Positions 8,967 through 17,071 of a stretch of 64,000 bases of DNA are shown piece by piece; position 1 is the first letter of the stretch, and every line of letters begins with the position of its first letter. Position numbers and translations under genes: made by a program. The stretch comes from JADGRF01 sp035274465 (GTDB taxonomy: Bacteria; Myxococcota_A; Polyangia; Polyangiales; JAFGIB01). The stretch lies in contig DATEOF010000398.1 of assembly GCA_035274465.1 (NCBI GenBank), positions 53,515 through 117,514 of the forward strand. Direction: 5' to 3'. The notes beneath the pieces are model-generated. The model was given only the letters and a program-made list of their open reading frames with translations. It was not told the origin of the DNA and searched no databases.

Positions 8967-10534
8967 GCGCGCATCGCCTGCCGGTAACGCTCGCGCAGCG
9001 CGTGCTTCGAGAGCTTGCCACTGTCGTAGCGCGGGAGGCTCGTCACGAAGTCCACGCTGCGCGGGCACTTGTAGTGTGCGAGGCGGGCGCGACAGTACTC
9101 GATCAGCTCGCGCTCGAGCGCAGCGCTGGCCTCGCGGCCCGGCTCGAGCTCGACCACGGCCTTGACCTCTTCGCCCCACTCCGCGTTCGGCACGCCGATG
9201 ACGGCGACGTCGTGCACCGCCGGATGTGTGAGCAGCACGGCATCACACTCTGCAGGGTAGATGTTGACACCACCGGAGATGATGAGGTTCGCGCTGCGAT
9301 CTGTTAGGAACAAATAGCCATCCTCATCCAGATAGCCCAGGTCGCCCACGGTGTAATAGTCGCCGCGAAACGCGCTCGCGGTCTTGCCGGGATCCTTGTG
9401 ATAGTTGAAGCGCAGCGCGGCGGGCGACTTCAAGTACACGGTCCCCACGTCACCTGCGGGCAGCTCGTTGCCACCGTCGTCCATGATCTTGATCTGATCG
9501 CGAGGCTCGGGCTGGCCCACCGTGCCCGGCTTGCGCAGCCAGGTCTCACTGTCCACCATCGTCCCGGTGCCCTCGGTCGCCCCGTAGTACTCGAACACCA
9601 CGGGTCCCAACCATTCGATCAACGCGCGCTTTACCTCGATGGGACAAGGCGCGGCACCGTGCAGTACGTAGCGCAGGCTCGAGAGCGCGTAGCTTCGGCG
9701 CTGCTCGGGCGACAAGCCCAGCAATCGATGGAACATGGTCGGCACCATGTGCGTGTGCGTGATGCGGTGCGTCTCGATCAGCTGGAGCGATCGCTCCGCC
9801 TCCCAGCCGTCCATCAACACCACGCCGGCGCCGCTCAGCAGCGGGATCACCAGCGAATAGGCCAGCGGCGCGGCGTGATACAGCGGCCCCGTGCACAGGT
9901 GAAGATCGCTGCCGGGTGTGTAGTTCCCGCGATAGATCGCCGAAGTGGCCGCGCCGGTCGGCGGTGCCGAGGGCCGAGCCACACCCTTGGGCTTTCCGGT
10001 CGAGCCCGAGGTGTACAGCATGCTGACTCCGAGCACCGGATTGGGAATGTCATCCGTGCCATACGCCTCGACCAGCGCGCGCAGCCGCTCGAAGCCTGGG
10101 ATGTCACCATCCACGGCGATGCGCGTATGAATCTCTGCGATGCCTTGCGCCGCGCGCGCCGCCACGTCGGCGAAGCGCCCCGCCGCCATGAACACCTTCG
10201 CGTCGCAATCCCGCAGGATGTACGCCACTTCATCTGCGCCGAGATGAAAGTTGATCGGCGTCAGACGCACGCCGATGCGGCGCGTGGCCGCCACGGCCTC
10301 GGCGAACTCGAAGCAGTTGTGACACAACAGGGCCAGCGTATCGCCCGGACGCAGTCCGCGTTCGCGGAGTAAGCGTGCCAGCCGATTGCTGCGCGCGTTG
10401 AGCTCCGCAAAGCTGAGGCGCCCTTGCTCGCCGATCAACGCAGGGGCATGCGGCGAACGCGCAGCCCAATACCCGACGTACATCCCAGTGGCTACTGCCT
10501 CACGATACGCTGGATCATCCTGATGCTGCGACAT
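8963..10534 (-). CDS. Acyl-CoA ligase / AMP-dependent synthetase
   Basis: 523 aa ANL-superfamily adenylating enzyme, complete length for the family. Motifs in order are MLYTSGSTGKPKGV (phosphate loop), YYGATEG, TVGDLGYLDEDGYLFLTDR (hinge region), SGGVNIYPAE and the C-terminal lysine in YDSGKLSKHAL. It should activate a carboxylic acid to its acyl-CoA through an acyl-AMP; the chain length is not evident. It is the first gene of a tightly coupled three-gene operon with the two ABC exporter halves (4-base overlaps), which suggests the activated or related lipid is what the exporter handles, though that is inference. Confidence 0.9.
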   Translation of the reverse strand: MSQHQDDPAYREAVATGMYVGYWAARSPHAPALIGEQGRLSFAELNARSNRLARLLRERGLRPGDTLALLCHNCFEFAEAVAATRRIGVRLTPINFHLGADEVAYILRDCDAKVFMAAGRFADVAARAAQGIAEIHTRIAVDGDIPGFERLRALVEAYGTDDIPNPVLGVSMLYTSGSTGKPKGVARPSAPPTGAATSAIYRGNYTPGSDLHLCTGPLYHAAPLAYSLVIPLLSGAGVVLMDGWEAERSLQLIETHRITHTHMVPTMFHRLLGLSPEQRRSYALSSLRYVLHGAAPCPIEVKRALIEWLGPVVFEYYGATEGTGTMVDSETWLRKPGTVGQPEPRDQIKIMDDGGNELPAGDVGTVYLKSPAALRFNYHKDPGKTASAFRGDYYTVGDLGYLDEDGYLFLTDRSANLIISGGVNIYPAECDAVLLTHPAVHDVAVIGVPNAEWGEEVKAVVELEPGREASAALERELIEYCRARLAHYKCPRSVDFVTSLPRYDSGKLSKHALRERYRQAMRA

Positions 10535-10619
10535 GCCGCGACTCCTGGTCCGGGGATGCTACCGGCGACGCCGTAAGAACGCGAGCGTCGCAACCAGATG
10601 AGCAGCGCAGAACGTCCGC

Positions 10620-11021
10620 CTAGTTGCGACCCCGTCTGCCGCCCGTGCCGCCCGATCGGCCTGCCATGTCGCTTCCCATTCCTGCCGTCGCGGCACCACT
10701 ACCAGCCGCCGCACTGCTGCCAGCGGCTGCTCCGCTCGCGCCAGTCGCGGAGAGTCCGCTTCCGGCAGGACCAGCACCAGGACCGGGCGATGGCGCGCCC
10801 GGCGTGGCCGTCGGGAATGCGCCCGCGGGAGCTCCACCTGCCGGCGCCGCGCTACCGCCTGGTCTGCCGACCATCGGACCGCCTCTACCGCCCGCAGCAG
10901 TCACGGGTGAAGAGCTCTTGGAGGTTGCCTGCCCCTCCGGCGAACAACTGACCACAGCGAGACCCGCGGCCGCTAACAACCAGATCGGCGCACTTCGAAG
11001 CACTGGCGAACCTCCGTTCAT
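10620..11021 (-). CDS. Gly/Ala/Ser-rich putative lipoprotein
   Basis: 133 aa. The N-terminus has a few polar residues, then a hydrophobic run LLAAAGLAVVSC ending in a lipobox-like VVSC, so Cys is probably lipidated and the protein exported. The mature part is low-complexity Gly/Ala/Ser/Pro with a basic Arg-Gly-Arg tail and no recognisable domain. I chose ATG at 11019-11021 because the signal peptide begins there; longer in-frame starts add Arg-rich nonsense. Alignment of such sequences is unreliable because of the bias, so a spurious reading frame cannot be excluded. Confidence 0.5.
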   Translation of the reverse strand: MNGGSPVLRSAPIWLLAAAGLAVVSCSPEGQATSKSSSPVTAAGGRGGPMVGRPGGSAAPAGGAPAGAFPTATPGAPSPGPGAGPAGSGLSATGASGAAAGSSAAAGSGAATAGMGSDMAGRSGGTGGRRGRN

Positions 11022-11026
11022 CTCAT

Positions 11027-11055
11027 GATGATCGAAGTAAGCACGAACGATCATC
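11027..11055. promoter_or_regulatory. Inverted repeat just upstream of the putative lipoprotein start
   Basis: GATGATCG (11027-11034) and CGATCATC (11048-11055) form a perfect 8-base inverted repeat with a 13-base spacer. Its near edge is 5 bases from the start codon of the minus-strand lipoprotein gene, so it could be an operator or an mRNA hairpin over the ribosome binding region. Confidence 0.4.
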
Positions 11056-11224
11056 TCGCAGGCACGCGTAGCACAAGGCGTCACGCTGCGCAGTGCCGGG
11101 TTGCGGTATGCGGCGCAGCGAGCAACACGTTGCACGCTTTGGCGTGGCGCGTTTGTCACCACGGATCCCTCGCGTTGATCGAGCCAGCGAAACGCACGCC
11201 GCTCGACGAACCGAGTGAGTCAGG
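11056..11224. other. Intergenic stretch, nothing recognised
   Basis: About 170 bases between two minus-strand genes. No convincing coding potential, promoter or repeat could be picked out by eye. Confidence 0.5.
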
Positions 11225-11773
11225 TCACTCGCGGAAGGGCGCCGGCAACGATGTTCGCGTCGAAGTCGAAGCGGCCGTCAACACACCGCGCTCGAGGCCC
11301 ATGCTCCGCACCTCGCGCGCGGCCTCGGCGAGCGCTTCGAGATCGCCGCCCACCACGCCGACCCCGTGCACCCACTGCGAGCACTCGTGGACCGTGTCGA
11401 ACACGCCATGCGGATACTTGAGCCGACTGAGCAGTTGAAAACCTGTGAGGAGGCCGCGGATCATCGCGGCGCGAAAGCCTCCGCCTTCGAAGACCGCTGC
11501 GACGCAGCCGTAGTATGGCGAGAGCCGGGGTACCATCGCATCCAGCACCTGCCGCACGCGCGCATCCGGCATGCGGATGTCGGCGCCCAGGAGCGTGATC
11601 TCGGTCAGCCTGCCCCTTCCGACGCGGCGTCCGTGGGCTTCGATGTGCGAGGCGACAGCATTCACGCCCTCGAGCGTCGGCATGCGCGGCCCAAACACCG
11701 GGAACGCGATGTTGCTCCAGCGAGCGAACATGCAGGATTCATCCACGTAGTCGATAATGGGTGCTTCGGTCAC
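11225..11773 (-). CDS. Hypothetical protein
   Basis: 182 aa, no signal peptide, no membrane segment, codon use like the neighbours. The composition is globular, with segments such as WSNIAFPVFGPRMPTLEGV and a repeated pattern of hydrophobic strands and helices. A two-layer STAS-like fold is conceivable but I do not recognise the family. It stands alone, divergent from the SnoaL-FAD oxidase gene with 163 bases between the two starts. Function unknown. Confidence 0.65.
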   Translation of the reverse strand: MTEAPIIDYVDESCMFARWSNIAFPVFGPRMPTLEGVNAVASHIEAHGRRVGRGRLTEITLLGADIRMPDARVRQVLDAMVPRLSPYYGCVAAVFEGGGFRAAMIRGLLTGFQLLSRLKYPHGVFDTVHECSQWVHGVGVVGGDLEALAEAAREVRSMGLERGVLTAASTSTRTSLPAPFRE

Positions 11774-11936
11774 AGTCTGAGAGCCTTACAACGATAGAGG
11801 CAGAGGGAGTAGTTGCTCCGAGGAACACACACGCCGGATCCATAACGCGAATGTCAGCAACAGATTTATCCACGAGTTTGAAGCGAGTCCGGAGTACAAC
11901 GCAACGGGTCAGCAGCGCAGTTCACAAGGAGAGCCC

Positions 11937-14264
11937 GTGCGATCGACCTTACCGGAGCGGATGCAGGCTTTTTACGAGCGTTTGAACACCGACAAGTCCG
12001 CAGCGCTGGTTGAGCTGCGCGACCTCTACACGGATGACATCCAGTTCATCAGCCCGATCGAAGAACGCGACGGTCTGATAGCTTTTCGGCAGTCCTGGGA
12101 GAAGGCGTTCCAGACTTATCGCGGCTTTAGCTTCACGGACTTCAAACGCATCGGTGACGATAACGCATTCGCACTCTTCTATACGATGACGATCGATGTG
12201 GGTCTGGGCGACCCCATGCCGACGCCGACCGCAACCTTGTTCATAGCCAGAGAGGGCAAGGTCTACTACCAATACGACTACTGGGATACGGTCGGCGGCC
12301 TCGCACATATCTATCCCCCGCTGCACGTCGCGTACGAGTGGACCGTCGCGCTGCTGCTCGGCGGCGGCAAGCCGGTGGAACGCGACCCAGGCGTGCTCGT
12401 GCCCGCGCCCGGCAGTGACGGCCTGTATCACCCGTCGAGTGAAGCAGAGCTCGTCGCGATCGTGCGCAAGACGCACGACCTCGGCGGCAAGGTTCGCGTG
12501 GTCGGCACCGGCCACTCGGTCTGGGAGTCGATCGTGCCCGAGGGCTTCGACCCCAACGTCGACACCAACCAGCGCCTCGTCTGCCTGGATCGCTATCGGC
12601 GCATCCTCGGCTGGCGGAACGACCCCGATCGTCCCAACAGTCTGCTGGTCGAGGTCGAGGCGGGTTGCCACCTCGGCGAAGCGCCGCGTCATCCCATCGC
12701 CAACGCGCTGTCGCCGCAAGCATCGCGCGATCCGCGCACGCCGAACGTCACGCGCTTTGCTTCCTGGGAGGAGAGCCTCAACTACGCGCTCCAGCAGAAG
12801 GGCTACGCACTGCCGGACCTCGGTGGCATCTCGCACCAGTCGGTGGGCGGCTTTCTCTCGACTGGTTCGGCGGGCGGCACATGCAAGTGGTCGTTCCTCG
12901 AGTGCGTGGTGGCGGTGCGCGTCGTCGACGGTCAGGGTCGAGTCCGCGTGCTCACGGCACAGGGCCCGGATCCGGAGGCCTTCGCATCGGTCGGCGCCGG
13001 ACTCGGCCTGCACGGCATCATCTCGACCGTCACGCTGAGAGCCGTGCCGACCTACAACATCGTGGGCAGCGAGACCACGAGCCTCGCGAAAGACGCCCCC
13101 GACCTCGACTTCTACGGTCCAGGCGACGCGCAGCGCCCCTCGCTCGCGCGCTTCCTGCAGCAGACAGACTACTCGCGGCTGATGTGGTGGCCGCAGCGCA
13201 ACTTCGACCGGTTGGTGGTGTGGAAGGCGCAGCGCGTGGCGCCCACGCCCGACTTCAAGCCGAAGCCGTATCGCGAGGTGGGCAGCTTCCCGGTGATCAA
13301 ACAGACCGCCGCATCACTCCTGTATACGGTGCTGGGCAACCTCGACAATCCACACTCCATCGCCGAGCAGATCCGCAGGCTCCAGCAGGTAGGTCACGAC
13401 TTCGGCGGCGCAGTCCAGGCGCTCGCGCAGGCGCTTCGCAGCGCACCGCCGCCCGACCCCGCCTTCCCGCTGATCCCACAGGAGGAGCAGCCCTTCCTGT
13501 CGGCGCTGATCGAACGGCTGTTCGGTGAACGCCATCCCTCCATCACGCTGGGCTCCGTCTGGACGAAGGTCGCGGAGGCGCTCGCGCACATGCTCGATAC
13601 ACTCGTCGCAGGTGCGCTCTCGAGCGAGCTACTCGAACCGCTCACCAAGCTGCTGAACTGGGCCGCGCCGCACGTGATCGACACGATCCTCTCGCCGTTC
13701 GTCGCGCTCGGAAAAGGTGGCGCACCCGCGGTGCAGGACTTCCAGGATCTCTGGTACCTCGGCTTGCCCATGGACAACGGCATGGACGACTTGCTCATGC
13801 CCACGTACTTCACCGAGATCTGGATCCCGTTCACCGAGAGCGGCGGTGAAGTCGAGCGTGCGATCGCGGCACTACGCAAGCTGTTCGATGCCGATGGCAC
13901 GGCCCAGGGCTGCTACAAGGCCACGGGCCCGTTCAGCATCGAGCTGTACGCCACCAAGGCGGACACCAAGTTCTACCTCGATCCCGCCTATGGCGAGAAA
14001 GACGTGTTTCGCGTCGACGTGTTCTGGTTCGGCTACAACGGCGGCGATCCGGTGAGGGATTTCTACCCGCAGTTCTGGAAGGCGCTCGCAGGGCTCCACT
14101 ACCGACTGCACTGGGGCAAGTTCCTGCCCGAGCCCGATCAGATACCGCCCGCGCGGCTCACGTCGCAGTACCCCAAGTGGGAAACCTGGAAGGCGGCGCG
14201 CAAGAGTGCCGACCCGAGCGGCGTCTTCCTCACGAGTTACTGGAAGCGGCACCTCGGGCTCTGA
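11937..14264 (+). CDS. SnoaL-like domain fused to FAD-linked oxidase
   Basis: 775 aa. Residues ~1-120 look like a SnoaL/NTF2-type cone fold (start RMQAFYERLNTDKSAALVEL, then DDIQFISPI and a terminal YYQYDYW). From ~160 a PCMH-type FAD-binding domain follows: SEAELVAIVRKTHDLGGKVR, VGTGHSVW, then PDLGGISHQSVGGFLSTGSAGG and the ending LGLHGIISTVTLRAVP. The C-terminal half ends with a conserved-looking VFLTSYWKRHLGL, as in aldonolactone/sugar oxidases (ALO/GULO type). It probably oxidises an alcohol or lactone with O2. GTG start at 11937 is supported by AAGGAG at 11926-11931. No signal peptide or TAT motif. The domain order is unusual. Confidence 0.8.
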   Translation: MRSTLPERMQAFYERLNTDKSAALVELRDLYTDDIQFISPIEERDGLIAFRQSWEKAFQTYRGFSFTDFKRIGDDNAFALFYTMTIDVGLGDPMPTPTATLFIAREGKVYYQYDYWDTVGGLAHIYPPLHVAYEWTVALLLGGGKPVERDPGVLVPAPGSDGLYHPSSEAELVAIVRKTHDLGGKVRVVGTGHSVWESIVPEGFDPNVDTNQRLVCLDRYRRILGWRNDPDRPNSLLVEVEAGCHLGEAPRHPIANALSPQASRDPRTPNVTRFASWEESLNYALQQKGYALPDLGGISHQSVGGFLSTGSAGGTCKWSFLECVVAVRVVDGQGRVRVLTAQGPDPEAFASVGAGLGLHGIISTVTLRAVPTYNIVGSETTSLAKDAPDLDFYGPGDAQRPSLARFLQQTDYSRLMWWPQRNFDRLVVWKAQRVAPTPDFKPKPYREVGSFPVIKQTAASLLYTVLGNLDNPHSIAEQIRRLQQVGHDFGGAVQALAQALRSAPPPDPAFPLIPQEEQPFLSALIERLFGERHPSITLGSVWTKVAEALAHMLDTLVAGALSSELLEPLTKLLNWAAPHVIDTILSPFVALGKGGAPAVQDFQDLWYLGLPMDNGMDDLLMPTYFTEIWIPFTESGGEVERAIAALRKLFDADGTAQGCYKATGPFSIELYATKADTKFYLDPAYGEKDVFRVDVFWFGYNGGDPVRDFYPQFWKALAGLHYRLHWGKFLPEPDQIPPARLTSQYPKWETWKAARKSADPSGVFLTSYWKRHLGL

Positions 14265-14274
14265 CTCTCAGCAA

Positions 14275-14470
14275 CCGCAATCCAGGTACCTGTACTCGAG
14301 CGTGGGGCCGTCTCGCTCCGAATCCGGCCAGACCAGCGCGCGATCGGTGCTCCAGCCGGCTCTTGCCCGCGGACACCACCTCCGAGCCGAGCAGCTCTTC
14401 CTGCGCGATCTTCAGCTGCCCGCCCTCGCGCACGACCAACATACACAAAGTCCCTGTGGCACGAGGCATG
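14275..14470 (-). pseudogene. Possible decayed SnoaL/NTF2-like C-terminal fragment
   Basis: From an ATG at 14468-14470 the minus strand reads MLVVREGGQLKIAQEELL, which resembles the last strands of SnoaL/NTF2-like proteins (a pattern like LVREGGxWKIAxEEL). About 25 codons on, a shift of one base gives a sensible ending (LVWPDSERDG ... EYRYLDCGC then stop near 14275) while the original frame turns Arg-rich. I read this as a frameshifted fragment; it could also be chance. The remainder of 14265-14522 shows nothing else. Confidence 0.3.
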
Positions 14471-14522
14471 ACTCGCACCGACAAAGCTGCCGGACTCGCG
14501 ATGTCGGTGCTACTCTTTCCAG

Positions 14523-16103
14523 GTGTCGCGCGCGGACGGCGACGAGGCGGACGAAGAGCTCGAGCGGCTGCGGGCCGAAGCGGCGGAGAAGCGCGCACTG
14601 CTCGACGCGCTGCCGTTCGCAACCGGCGTCAAGGATCGCGAGGGCCGCTGGCTGTACATCAACGCGGCCGCCGCTGCCGGCTACGGCTCCTCACCCGAGC
14701 GAATGATCGGCAACCGCGAGCAGGACGTTTTGCCTGCCGGCAACGACCTCGCCACGCTGCTCGCGCAGGATCGCGAGGTGATCGACAGCGGCCGCAGCTT
14801 GACCGTGCCCGGGCAGCGCTTTCACACGCCCGAGGGTCGCGAGCTGATCTTGCACATGACGCGTTCGCCCGTGAGCTACCTCGGGCAACGCTGCGTGTTG
14901 GTGACCGCGCTCGACGTCACCGAAAGCTCCGCCGCTGCCGCCGAGCGCCGCAAGCTCGAGCGCCGCATGGCCGAGGCACAACGCCTCGACGGCCTGGGCC
15001 TGATGGCAGGCGGCATCGCGCACGACTTCAACAACCTGCTGGTGGGCGTGCTCGCCAACGCCGACATGGCACTGCGCGTCAGCCCGACCGAGCCCGCGCG
15101 AACCTTCATCGGCCGCATCAAGACAGCCGCCGATCGCCTGGCCGGCCTGGCGCGGCAGATGCTCGCGTACACCGGGCGCGATCACGTGAGCGTGACGCCG
15201 CTCGACCTGTCGAACCTCGCGCGCGAGACGCTCGAGCTGCTGGTGTCGAACATTCCGTCGCAGATCCTGCTCGAGCGCGACCTGCCCGAGCAGCTGCCTC
15301 CCATCGAGGGCGATCAAGCGCAGCTGAGCCAGGTGGTCATGAACCTGGTCATCAATGCGGCCGAGGCGATCGGCAACCGGCCGGGCACGATCCGCGTCAG
15401 CGCGCGCAAGGAATATCTGGACAGCGACCGTACCGCCAGCCTGGCCGTGCGCTCCGTGCGCGGCGCGATGGACTACGTGTGCTTCGAGGTCAGCGATGAC
15501 GGTCCAGGCATGGATGCCGAGACGCGCAACCGCATCTTCGATCCGTTCTTCAGCACCAAGGGCAGGACCGGCCGCGGTCTGGGCCTGGCTTCCGTGCTGG
15601 GCATCGTGCGCTCGCACCAGGGCGCGCTGCAGGTCGACGCCGAGCCCGGCCAGGGCACGCGCATGCGGCTGTGGTTGCCGCTCGCGAGCGAACGCAAGCG
15701 ACTGCGTCCGAGCGAACGCCGCAGCGTCGCACCGCTCGAGCACGGTCGCAGCGTGCTCGTGGTCGACGATGAGCCGCTCGTGCGTGACACCGCCGGCGCG
15801 GTCATGCGCTTGCACGGCTTCGAACCGCACCTCGCAGCGGATGGCGGCGCAGCCGTGGAGCTCGCAAAGCGCCTCGGCAGCGTGGACCTCGTGCTGCTCG
15901 ACATGAGCATGCCGGGCAGCTCGGTCCGCGAGACCTACGCTGCTCTGCGCGCGGTGCTTCCAGACGCAGCGATCCTGCTGACCAGCGGATACAACGACCC
16001 CGAAGTGCTCGGACAGCTGCTCGAACAGCCCAATACCGAGTTCATCCAGAAGCCGTACACGGCCGACCGACTGATCGAGCGTTGCGCGGCGCTACTGCCG
16101 TAG
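14523..16103 (+). CDS. Hybrid sensor histidine kinase / response regulator with PAS domain
   Basis: 526 aa, cytoplasmic (no membrane helices). Coiled start, then a PAS domain (residues ~25-140), HisKA with GGIAHDFNNLL (phosphorylatable His ~165), HATPase with NLVINAAEA, DDGPGMD and GLGLASVLG, and a C-terminal receiver with VLVVDDEP, phosphoacceptor Asp in VLLDMSMPG (~459), LTSGY and the Lys of IQKPY. The H-box belongs to the HDFNN class common in hybrid kinases. Starts at GTG 14523. The output partner is not encoded nearby; the signal is probably soluble and sensed by the PAS domain. Confidence 0.92.
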   Translation: MSRADGDEADEELERLRAEAAEKRALLDALPFATGVKDREGRWLYINAAAAAGYGSSPERMIGNREQDVLPAGNDLATLLAQDREVIDSGRSLTVPGQRFHTPEGRELILHMTRSPVSYLGQRCVLVTALDVTESSAAAAERRKLERRMAEAQRLDGLGLMAGGIAHDFNNLLVGVLANADMALRVSPTEPARTFIGRIKTAADRLAGLARQMLAYTGRDHVSVTPLDLSNLARETLELLVSNIPSQILLERDLPEQLPPIEGDQAQLSQVVMNLVINAAEAIGNRPGTIRVSARKEYLDSDRTASLAVRSVRGAMDYVCFEVSDDGPGMDAETRNRIFDPFFSTKGRTGRGLGLASVLGIVRSHQGALQVDAEPGQGTRMRLWLPLASERKRLRPSERRSVAPLEHGRSVLVVDDEPLVRDTAGAVMRLHGFEPHLAADGGAAVELAKRLGSVDLVLLDMSMPGSSVRETYAALRAVLPDAAILLTSGYNDPEVLGQLLEQPNTEFIQKPYTADRLIERCAALLP

Positions 16104-16121
16104 TCGTGCTATGCCATCGTC

Positions 16122-16700
16122 GTGTCGCGCTGGTCCAAGATCCTCGCTGTGCTCGCTGCGCTCGGAGCGGCGCGCGCTCATGCAGCTGAGGGCGGCGAGC
16201 TGATCGGTCGGCCAGCCAAGCCCTGGCACGCTGCCCACTGGATCAACTCCAAGCCGCTCGGGCTCGCGCAGCTGCGCGGCCGCGTCGTCCTGGTCCGTTT
16301 CTGGACGGCGCCCGACTGCCCGTACTGCAGCGCCACGGCGCCGGCATTGAATGAGTTCCACGACCGCTACGCAGCCCGCGGCCTCACCGTCATCGGCTTC
16401 TATCACCACAAGGCTCGCACACCGCTCGACCCCGCAGATGTTGCGCGCTACGCCCAGCTCTTCGGCTTCCGCTTCCCGGTCGCGATCGACCTGGATTGGC
16501 GGACCGTACGTGATTGGTGGCTCTCGGCCAGCAAGCGCAGCTTCACCAGCGCGAGCTTCCTCATCGACCGGCAGGGCGTGATCCGCTACGTACACCCCGG
16601 GGGCAAGTACGAACGCGGCGATCCCAGCTACTCGCAACTCGAAGCAGCAATCGAGCGTGCGCTCGGAGATGGCTGCGAGATTGCTGGGATGAAATGCTGA
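16122..16700 (+). CDS. TlpA-like thioredoxin-fold protein, exported
   Basis: 192 aa with a signal peptide (KILAVLAALGAARAHA, cleavage near residue 22). The core LRGRVVLVRFWTAPDCPYC with the CPYC redox pair (~66-69) and the late SASFLIDRQGVIRYVHPGG are typical of the AhpC/TSA-Redoxin-TlpA family. It likely acts as a periplasmic thiol:disulfide reductase or peroxiredoxin-like protein. GTG start 18 bases after the histidine kinase stop, so co-transcription is possible though no functional link is evident. Confidence 0.85.
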   Translation: MSRWSKILAVLAALGAARAHAAEGGELIGRPAKPWHAAHWINSKPLGLAQLRGRVVLVRFWTAPDCPYCSATAPALNEFHDRYAARGLTVIGFYHHKARTPLDPADVARYAQLFGFRFPVAIDLDWRTVRDWWLSASKRSFTSASFLIDRQGVIRYVHPGGKYERGDPSYSQLEAAIERALGDGCEIAGMKC

Positions 16701-17071
16701 GCTCACGCGGTTGCAACGCAGTGACGCGCGCTGCAGCGTGAGAACCAATCCAGCAGCCCGAGCCGCTGGCACGAACATCGCAATACAACCTCACAGACGC
16801 GGCTCTCGGACGGTATCCCCGAGAGCCACGGGTGCGGCGGTCGAGCGTTTTTATCCCCTGAACGCCGGCCGCCGCTTTCACTTTCAAAGCAGATGAACAG
16901 CTCGCGCGTTGGCTGTCGACTAGCGCTTTCTGTATGTACGTAGCGTACGTCCGTACGGCTAGTTGTGATCGCGAGTGACCTCGAAATCGATCTTTCCAGC
17001 GTTGCTAGATAGAGCACTACAGTTTTGGAATGTTACTGTGACATCGAAGTCACTCTTCCATTGCTGCCGTC
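16701..17071. promoter_or_regulatory. 371-base intergenic region upstream of the porin gene, palindrome-rich
   Basis: No credible gene. The second half is richer in A+T than its surroundings. It contains nested symmetry: ACTAGC (16919-16924) pairs with GCTAGT (16958-16963), and inside lie ACGTA-GCG-TACGT and two CGTACG words. A further GTGAC / GTCAC pair (17038-17042 and 17049-17053) sits 19 bases before the porin start. Likely the promoter and operator region of the porin operon. Confidence 0.5.

Noticed and set aside
10624..11028. Plus-strand Pro/Ala-rich frame opposite the Gly/Ala lipoprotein
   Set aside because: Mirror of a low-complexity stretch; lacks a signal peptide, while the minus strand has a lipobox.
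16703..17017. Minus-strand 104-codon frame in the porin promoter region
   Set aside because: No start signal, no family resemblance, and it lies over palindromic regulatory DNA.
17038..17053. CRP-like site TGTGAC...GTCACT before the porin gene
   Set aside because: The half sites TGTGA and TCACT are 8 bases apart, whereas a CRP site has 6, and CRP targets in myxobacteria are unproven; kept only as an inverted repeat.
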